Shown here: positions 29,202 to 35,474 of the stretch, piece after piece
Layout of the letters: each line of letters starts with the position of its first letter
Position numbering within the stretch: position 1 is the first letter of the stretch
Origin: Zoopage sp. CT-All
Taxonomy: Eukaryota; Zoopagomycota; Zoopagomycetes; Zoopagales; Zoopagaceae
Assembly: GCA_004114245.1 (NCBI GenBank)
Contig: QZWS01000039.1
Coordinates: forward strand, 399 to 35,872
Length of the DNA: 35,474 nt
Direction: 5' to 3'
Notes under the pieces: generated by a model
Databases searched by the model: none
Seen by the model: the letters and a program-made list of their open reading frames with translations, nothing else
Told to the model about the DNA's origin: nothing
Translations under genes and position numbers: made by a program

Positions 29202-31425
29202 ATGCAGAAGCTCGTCAACCGCCACCACCGCCGCAAGCAGCGCAGCACCGTCCACTCCGAGGACGAGGCCGACGCTTCCAGCGCACACGTCAAGCGGCCG
29301 TCGTCTGCGTCCGGCACGCTGGGAGAGAACAGCAACCCCCGTCACGGGAAGCAATCCGCGAACCACGACTCATCTTCCAACTACTCGCTCAGCGATGCAA
29401 ATAGCCTGGATGAAGCTGATGCAAGCAGGAAGAAGAAGAAGAATGTGTCGCAAAAGAAACAAGCGGTGCCGGTGGCGGTTGCCAGCACATCCAGGGATGT
29501 CCCTGCCTCATCAAAGACCCAGCGCCAGGGCAACAAGTCGACGGTACAGCAAACGCAAACGACGCCAAACGCTGCTGCTAATTCTGACCTCGCAACACCG
29601 TCGTCTAATAAAGGCGTGGCAACGATTGTGGCGTCGCGGCCGAGCAAGACGTCGGAGATGCACAGCAACGCGAAGAATAATGTCTCCGGTCCAGCTCATC
29701 CGCCACCACCAGATTATGCTCAGCGCGGCACACACTGGGGCCACGACGATCGATTTGAGCAGGACGCCGCCGGGAAGCAACACGCGGCAAACGATGTTGG
29801 TCGTGGCGGACATAGGGGGCGTGGGCGCGGCGGTCGTGGAGGATCCGCGTATGTTGCCCCTTCCTTGGCTACCACGGGTGTACTGATATAATATGACATT
29901 AGAAATGCGCGTGTACAGGAGAAGCCGCTGACAGAAGAGCCCAAGTGGCAACATGACCAGTTCCAGGAGGCCAATAATGTTGGAGGCGACGCTGTTCAAT
30001 CGCAACAGCATCAGAGCAACCAGAACGGTTTTAGAGGAGGTCGTGGACGCGGGCAATGGGGCGCCCGTAGCCGTGGTCGAGGTGGCTTTGTACAAAGTGG
30101 CAATCGCTCGATGCAGCCAGGCAGCAACGACATACCGCAAGCACCTGCGGAAACCGTATTTAGCCCTGGAGGCGCTGCTTCTTCGGTCAATGCTCAGGAT
30201 GCATCCAACTCAAGGCACACGCCCAATGTGCGTGACGAGGGTGATTTTCGTCGAGGGCAGAATCAGAACAGATTCCGCGGGGCTGGAAATCGTGGTGGAC
30301 GCGGTGGTTCTTTTGGTCACGGCTTGGGCAGCCAAGATCGGAATGCTGATGACAGCTCCAACGCTGTACATGAGGGTGGCTACTCTCAGCGGGGTCGCGG
30401 CGGGCATTTCTCTCCTCGGAATGACCGTGGTGGGTTTCAGGGCCATCAGCAACAGGAGTTCCGCGGGGGGCATCGTGGCCGATTTCCGCAGCGCGGTCGA
30501 GGTGGTGTGCCGTTCGATGCTGCCGGTTTTAAACACTCGGACGCTTCGCCGATGGCAAAGGACGGTGATGCACAGACAGTGAATGTGCGACGAGACTCGG
30601 AAACACCAACCGTCCCTTCCGTTGATCTCTCCGTCGATGTAAAAGCGGCAGACAACTATTCTACCGCGGCTGTCCGCGGACGTTCTGCCGGTCAACGTTC
30701 GAATCGTAATCGTGTGGGACAGAGTTCGGCACAGGTATGGCCATGGTTTTGACAGCTTTTTTCTGAGCACTGCCAATTAAAAGGATGAACCCAAGCCCGA
30801 GCTAGCAGTTGCGACTGGAAGCGGAGCGAATGTTTGCCAAGTAGATCCCTCCAACAATGACCAAGGTTCGCTGGATTCTATACCGATGTCATTAACTCTC
30901 TGGCCAGTAGCTACCGTCGACATGGCTCGTCATCTATCGGTTGACGCACAGCCTTATTACCCGACGGATGCCGCTGGTGCAAGCGAGGCATATGCGCATC
31001 ACTCTGCAGATTCAAGTCATTGCAGTGGATCCTACGTGGGCCGCGATCGATCCGGATCGCATCCTTCGATGACGTATGCAGCTGGACTCGGACCTGGTGG
31101 CTTCCTGCATCCGTCGGCGCCAACAGCATTGCCAGTAACATATGATCCCGCAACCGGTGCCCCGATGGTTCCCGTCTATCTCCCGACGCCTGATGGCGGA
31201 CGAGGTCTATTCTATGCGCCACTAGCCATCCCAGGTGGGGCGAGCTTCCCGCAAGGCGTCCCAGGATTGATACCCGCGCAGCACATGATGATGCCGATGC
31301 AGGCCCAGTCGATGAACTACGGTGTCCCACAGCAGCAAGCATCTGTACAACCGCAGCAGCAGCCACGCCAAGACCAGTCGTATTATTACCAGCCAAGCAG
31401 TGGCGGATATGCGCCAGAGAGCTGA
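29202..31425 (+). CDS. Barentsz/CASC3-like exon-junction-complex protein, RGG-rich
   Basis: Exons 29202-29848, 29903-30734 and 30784-31425 give 706 residues; introns are 54 and 49 nt. The N-terminus is low complexity (Ser, Lys, Asp). The Btz (SELOR) module, which in animals binds eIF4AIII, is recognisable in two halves: YAQRGTHWGHDDRFEQ near 172-187 and EEPKWQHDQFQEAN near 227-240. These correspond to the FEHD and W-x-HDKF blocks of CASC3. Between and after them lie many RGG/GRGG repeats (for example RGRGGRGG and FRGGRGRGQWG), typical of RNA-binding proteins. The C-terminal third is Pro/Gln/Tyr-rich with QQQ runs. It probably joins the exon junction complex and affects mRNA localisation, translation or decay. 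The start at 29202 is chosen because an upstream in-frame ATG (28983) overlaps LAS21. The RGG content alone would also fit other RNA-binding proteins. Confidence 0.72.
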
Positions 31426-32355
31426 GTGTGGTCTGCAAGTGGGCGATGGAATGTACATGGGTTTAAGTTGCATTTTTACACTCGTGTAGTCCTACGATGA
31501 CTTGAGATATGTCAGGGAAGAGTTTTGGTTCTTAGGACAGCAATGAATGTAGGGAAGTGTAGAATGGTAGCAGTAGATGGTATAGTTGGGTAGACCTTTT
31601 GCAGTATTTTAGAAGGTTTTAAACAGTCTAGGCTATTGAGTCTGACTAAGCCATCACTCTTATCACAACAATACCTATATTAGTAGTCACTTTTCTGTAT
31701 CAAACCTATCCATATATGGCATCTGAGGGGATGGTGCAGAGGAGAGTGGTGGAGCAGGTGGAGGGGGACCAAGGTCTACAGAACTGTGTGTATTCTTAAT
31801 GAAACAAAAAAGAGACTTTGCTTTAGCCATCTATCTGCTCCACAGCATCCCACTGATTCTGGTTTGTACTCTTCTTATAGTCTTTATGCTCTGATATGGC
31901 CTTTTTCTTTTACAATATATGGGAATAATATCTAAGTAGTATTGGAAACTAGCCCTTATCATTGCTCTTGTGAGGCCCAGGATCAGATGTAAAAGCTATG
32001 TATTGACCAACACTGGTGTTAGTCAGACAAGAAATAATAGACTACTATTCCCAATTCAACCCCCTGTCCAATGCAGTCCTTACAGATCTAGCATCAAGTA
32101 GTTAATAGCATTTATAGAAACTAATATAGTACTTGTAAATCTAAAGAATGAGGTATAAATGGATAGTAACCAGCAATAGAGCCTTGGTGATAAATGAGTA
32201 TATAGTTAAAATAACATGCACAATATTCTATTATCTGTATTGAAGCTATATTGTTGAAAATGGAAGTAATAGTCTGGCCTGCCAGGCATAATGTATTGAG
32301 ATAGAATTGTGATAGGTTGTGAGTTAGACTGAAAACAGTGTTGATGGTGCCAGAT
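31426..32355. other. AT-rich gene-free region with repeat fragments
   Basis: 930 bp downstream of the Barentsz-like gene with no supportable gene. It holds a diverged fragment (about 31725-31820) of the LTR-like family seen further right, ending AAAAAGAGACTTTG, and an imperfect CAACAC-TG-GTGTT inverted repeat near 32007-32020. TAGAAGGTTTTAAA at 31610-31623 recurs inverted at 34625-34638. It marks the change from gene-dense to repeat-rich DNA. Confidence 0.6.
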
Positions 32356-32476
32356 TGTGGTACTGGGGTAGGTAGGGTGTTGTGTGTTAGGGAAGGGGGG
32401 GTCAGGATCGACGGAACTCTCCGTATATTTAGATTGACAGAAAAGAGACTGCTCTTAACCGTCCTTCTGCACCACA
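32356..32476. repeat. 121-bp direct repeat, left copy (LTR-like)
   Basis: Identical as read by eye to 33892-34012. It begins TGTGGTACTG and ends CTGCACCACA, so the ends are TG...CA with short inverted termini (TGTGGT/ACCACA), as in long terminal repeats. It contains GAAAAGAGACTGCT at 32440-32453, shared with other repeats nearby. Confidence 0.85.
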
Positions 32477-32756
32477 TCACCTCCAACCAGGTTAAAGGCA
32501 GGCCTAACATGGCGTCCAGTACCCACTGGTGGCAGTTTATTGATGGGTGGGGCATAACACTGCCAGCTTGATTCCGGCGGACCATCTTCAGTGATGGCTG
32601 CGCCCTCGGGGAAAAGCCACTTGGCACTCGTGCTCTTGACGGAATACCGCTCCGCATCCCTGCACCGCGACCAATCCTCAGTGTCCGCCTCGCAGGCGGA
32701 ACACCCTGCTCTGCGCCCGTTACTCGCTCCATGCCCGTGTCCTGGCGCTTGTTGCT

Positions 32757-33684
32757 TTGGGGGCCACCCTTGGCAACCACGTCCTTGTCCTTGCTTGGCG
32801 CCCGCCCTTGCTCGGCGGCCGTCTCTTGCTTGGCGCCGTGTCCCTCCCGGGATCACTTCTCTTAGCGCCACTTATCCGTGTCCGCATCCGCACCCTTGCC
32901 CGTTGGTGCCGGCGCTGCCTCTGCCACTCGCTATAATATGCGTTGGCGCAGCGCGGGCACTGCCCGGTCGGGGAAGGTTGATGTTCATTGCCTTGGGGGC
33001 CACCCTTGGCGATCGCATCCTTGTCCGTCCTTGTCGGTCGATGCCGCCTTGGCCACACGCTAAATCCGCGTTGGCGCAGTGCGGGCATCGATCGGTCGGG
33101 AAGGCCAACTCTCGTTGCCTCGGGGGCCACCCTCGGCAACCGCATCCTGGCGCTTGTCCGCATCCCTCCGGGGACTGCTACTCTCAGCGCCCGTCCTCCG
33201 CATCCACGCCCTTCTCCTTGCTGTCGGTGCCGGCGCTGCCTCGGCCACTCGCAGTGGCGCAGCGCGGCATTGCCCGGTCGGGGGAAGGTTGATGCTTGTT
33301 GCCGCGGGGGCCACCCGCGGCAACCACGTCTTGGCGCTCGTCCGCGTCCCGCCGTGAACCGCTTCTCCGCACCCGTGTCCTTCTTCTGTCCGTCGGTGCC
33401 GGTGCTGCCTTGGCCACTCGCAGTGGCGCAGCACGGGCGTCACGATCGGGGGAAGGTCGATGCTAGTTGCCTCGGGGGCCACCCTCGGCAACCGCGTCCT
33501 CGCCCTTGTCCGTCGGTGCCGGCGCTGCCTCTGCCACACACTATCATCCGCGTGGGCACAGCGCGGGCATCACGGTCGGGGAAAGTCGCTCCTCGTTCAT
33601 CTGGGGACCGCGCCATCCGCATGCGCTCGGGGATTGTGCCCCGGCGTCCGCTTGCTCCTCCAGGGACCGCCCCTCGGCTACCGC
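32757..33684. repeat. Degenerate GC-rich tandem array
   Basis: The unit contains GTCGGTGCCGGCGCTGCC, TGGCGCAGCGCGGGCAT, CGGTCGGGGAAGGTTGATG and GGGGGCCACCCTCGGCAACC in order. The last block starts near 32757, 32993, 33119, 33304, 33471 and (diverged) 33661, so spacing is an irregular 125-240 bp. Long open frames on both strands are a by-product of GC content and repetition; none resembles a known protein. Confidence 0.7.
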
Positions 33685-33891
33685 GTCTGTCCTTGTCCTT
33701 CGTCGCCGCCGCTGCCTCGACCATTCGCTGTGTCGGCGTTGGCGCAGCGCGGGCATTTCGTTGGATGGGGAAGGATGGCGATCTCAGTCCGGGGGTTTGT
33801 CCGGTGGCGGCATCCGTCCGCCTCCCAGGCGGAGCGCTCACACGGCCAGCGCGCGCTCGTCCTGGTGTCGTTAAGAACTCGTCGAAAAAAA

Positions 33892-34012
33892 TGTGGTACT
33901 GGGGTAGGTAGGGTGTTGTGTGTTAGGGAAGGGGGGGTCAGGATCGACGGAACTCTCCGTATATTTAGATTGACAGAAAAGAGACTGCTCTTAACCGTCC
34001 TTCTGCACCACA
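33892..34012. repeat. 121-bp direct repeat, right copy (LTR-like)
   Basis: Identical partner of 32356-32476. On the plus strand it is directly preceded by GAAAAAAA and directly followed by GTGCC. Confidence 0.85.
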
Positions 34013-34962
34013 GTGCCTACTTAATTAGCAGTCTCTTTTCAAGCAGATCACAAGCAACAGACAAAGAAAGACATCCCATCCCACTGACATCTGTCTGCAC
34101 TCTTCTCCAATCCCAGCCTCTCAATTAGTCCTTGTGTGCTTCAGCGTATGAGGACAACAAACAGCATACCCAGGTGGTTGTAACAACAAGTGCATTGTCC
34201 ACACAATATAGGATGTATTGGAACCAACACTGGTGTTGGTTGGATAAGGAAACCTATAAACTACTAAGTAAACATGCTTCACAAACCGGGACACTTCCTC
34301 GCCATGTAGTTGAATGAAGAATCCTCACACCTATCTTGTTACAATGCACTCCACAACTTCCCACACATAAAAATCCCACTTATCACAACTACTACTCTAA
34401 CCCCTAGCTAGCAAACCAATATGCCATCTTATATGACATTATGGAGCAGCAATTAATTTAGAAATGACTGTTTTGTATTTACCCAATTACACAGCTATTG
34501 TGTGTAGTTGTGTAAGGAGTAGATGCCAGCCAGTGCTGGGCTTCAGATGTGGGTTGGGAGAATGTCCTGTGGAACAAGATGTCTATTTGTCAGACTTGGC
34601 ATATACACATTTCTTTTATACTACTTTAAAACCTTCTAGAACATTTTAGAAGATTTTATACAACAGCATCCCACAGTGCACTGCGGGTGCATTGCCCACA
34701 CACCACCCCTACCTCACCACAATCATGAGGAGGCAAGGGTAAAGTATGTTGATTGCACAGAAAAGACACTAGACTGCTCTACTAGGAATCCCATCATAAT
34801 ATCTAACCAATACCAGTGTTGATCTCAATACATGTGCAACAACTACTGCTGGAGCAGTCTAGGGTGTCCACTGGGACTAGCCTGGTTGGACAGAGGCAGT
34901 AGAAATGAGGGCAGCACAGCCACCCTCTCTACCAAAGTTGACCCATCTGGGTCAACACCAGT
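34013..34962. other. AT-rich gene-free region with scattered repeats
   Basis: 950 bp without a supportable gene. It contains AGCAGTCTCTTTTC at 34027-34040 (inverted relative to 33976-33989), AACCAACAC-TG-GTGTTGGTT at 34222-34241, an interrupted GAAAAGA...GACTGCTC at 34760-34779, and TTTAAAACCTTCTA at 34625-34638. Confidence 0.55.
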
Positions 34963-35256
34963 TGTCACAGTCTCTTTTCTTCTTGTCTTGTCAACACCAG
35001 TGTTGACCATAATATACCTTATTAACATTGTGGGGTTTGGTGAAGAGGAGAGTGGCGGAGAAGGTGGAGGGGGGACCAAGGATCTGCAGAACTTAATGTA
35101 TTGTTGTAGACAGAAAAGAGACTGCTTGTGATGACTAACTCTAAGTGAGGTGAAAGGTAATAGGAGGAGGTAGTATAAAGAAGGGAAGGATGTTAATAGA
35201 GGTGTATTATGGTCAACACTGGTGTTGACAAGACCAGGAGAAAAGAGACTGTTACA
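34963..35256 (-). repeat. 294-bp putative LTR with long inverted ends
   Basis: Read on the minus strand it runs from TGTAACAGTCTC to GAGACTGTGACA, i.e. TG...CA. The outer 51 bases of each end (34968-35018 and 35201-35251) are inverted copies with about three mismatches, each carrying GTCAACAC/GTGTTGAC. It begins 11 bases after the chromodomain stop codon, directly behind the purine-rich GAGGAGGAGATGA, as a 3' LTR would. Because of the long inverted ends, a MITE inserted at this point is the alternative. Confidence 0.6.
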
Positions 35257-35267
35257 TCATCTCCTCC

Positions 35268-35474
35268 TCAAAGGCCCGGCTTGTCCGGGTGTTTGGCGTA
35301 GAAGTCCCAGACTTGATTTGGGCAGTTTTGCATATTTGCAGCTGGCTCCCATGACCAGTTGTTTGCGCCATATCTCTTCCAGGCGACAAGGTATTGGAGT
35401 TGACAGCGCATGTAGCATGAATCCAGAATGGCCGCCTATTCGTATTTGTTTTGCCCTTTGATACAGGTAGGCGA
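35268..35474 (-). pseudogene. Chromodomain end of a Ty3/Gypsy-type (chromovirus) polyprotein, broken
   Basis: Minus-strand translation gives AAILDSCYMRCQLQYLVAWK followed by RYGANNWSWEPAANMQNC and VWDFYAKHPDKPGL, then stop. This is the C-terminal chromodomain typical of chromovirus integrases (YLV-W--YG---W-WEP---- pattern, ending HPDKPG). An in-frame TAG at about 35430, directly before AAILDS, interrupts the frame, so this copy is degenerate. The rest of the polyprotein, if present, lies beyond the window's right edge. Confidence 0.8.

Larger units (their letters stand above)
32356..34012. mobile_element. Putative TRIM-like (miniature LTR) element with GC-rich core
   Basis: Two identical 121-bp LTR-like repeats bound a 1415-bp core (32477-33891). 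The core is strongly GC-rich and internally repetitive, in contrast to the AT-rich flanks. No reverse transcriptase, integrase, transposase or other recognisable domain is encoded, so if mobile it is non-autonomous. A GAAAAAAA tract abuts the right repeat on the plus strand; on the minus strand GGAGGTGA abuts the left repeat and resembles the purine tract before the LTR at 35256. Orientation is therefore uncertain. GTGCC directly follows the right copy and lies four bases before the left copy, which may be a smeared target duplication. Alternatives are a segmental duplication or recombination between two solo LTRs. Confidence 0.5.

Noticed and set aside
32121-32780. 219-codon minus-strand frame spanning AT-rich DNA, the 121-bp repeat and the GC-rich core
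   Set aside because: It runs across the boundaries of three unlike sequence types, so it cannot be an evolved single gene; no domain is seen.
32757-33684. CRISPR-like array
   Set aside because: Repeats are long, irregularly spaced and diverged, and the genome is eukaryotic.
32988-33911. 307-codon plus-strand frame, and others on both strands, in the GC-rich array
   Set aside because: Open frames are expected in such GC-rich repeated DNA; several frames on both strands are open at once, and none shows a domain.
1-35474. tRNA and rRNA genes
   Set aside because: No convincing cloverleaf, T-loop consensus (GGTTCGAATCC-like) or rRNA segment was found by eye on either strand; a covariance-model scan would settle it.

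Overview
This is a eukaryotic nuclear window and almost certainly fungal. It carries spliceosomal GT-AG introns, a fungal-type PsuG-PsuK fusion, Mnr2/Alr-like CorA, Las21/GPI7, a vezatin-like protein, a secreted GH15 glucoamylase and a chromodomain retroelement relic. A nuclear complex I gene (NDUFV1) argues against Saccharomyces- or Schizosaccharomyces-like yeasts. Conserved splicing factors (SPF30, Pml1/SNIP1, Barentsz/CASC3) and 44 inferred introns, nearly all 37-60 nt long, suggest an intron-rich, compact, possibly early-diverging fungus. I cannot name the species.

Layout. 1-773 (-): 5' part of a GH15 glucoamylase cut by the window edge. 774-1855: no gene seen. 1856-2464 (+): orphan secreted protein. 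2749-9k: mostly intron-poor housekeeping genes, namely SPF30, a PPR-like protein and mL53 (divergent pair), CorA and RAD51 (one intron). 8.9-13.8 kb: NDUFV1, DRG2 (six exons), an extended Pmp3-family protein and Pml1/SNIP1 (-). 13.9-17.0 kb: a cluster of secreted lineage-specific proteins including two clear paralogues. 17.8-18.2 kb: eL32. 18.2-31.4 kb: intron-dense genes CTF18 (-, 12 exons), vezatin-like (+, 7 exons), PsuG-PsuK (-, 10 exons), LAS21/GPI7 (+, 10 exons) and Barentsz/CASC3 (+, 3 exons). 31.4-35.5 kb: repeat-rich and gene-free, with a GC-rich tandem array between two identical 121-bp repeats, LTR-like modules, recurring inverted repeats, and a chromodomain pseudogene abutting a 294-bp putative LTR.

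How it fits together. Three divergent gene pairs (PPR/mL53, CTF18/vezatin, PsuG-K/LAS21) have only 31-40 bp between start codons, each with a CACGTG in the gap. SPF30 and CorA have the same motif 9-12 bp before their start codons. RAD51 and CTF18 serve recombination and sister-chromatid cohesion; SPF30, Pml1 and Barentsz serve splicing or the exon-junction complex; NDUFV1, mL53 and the PPR-like protein point to mitochondria. The most novel material is the secreted paralogue family at 13.9-16.2 kb, the CACGTG-centred minimal promoters, and the TRIM-like GC-rich element near the right end. All exon joins were worked out by eye from reading frame and protein-family fit, and have not been tested against transcripts.
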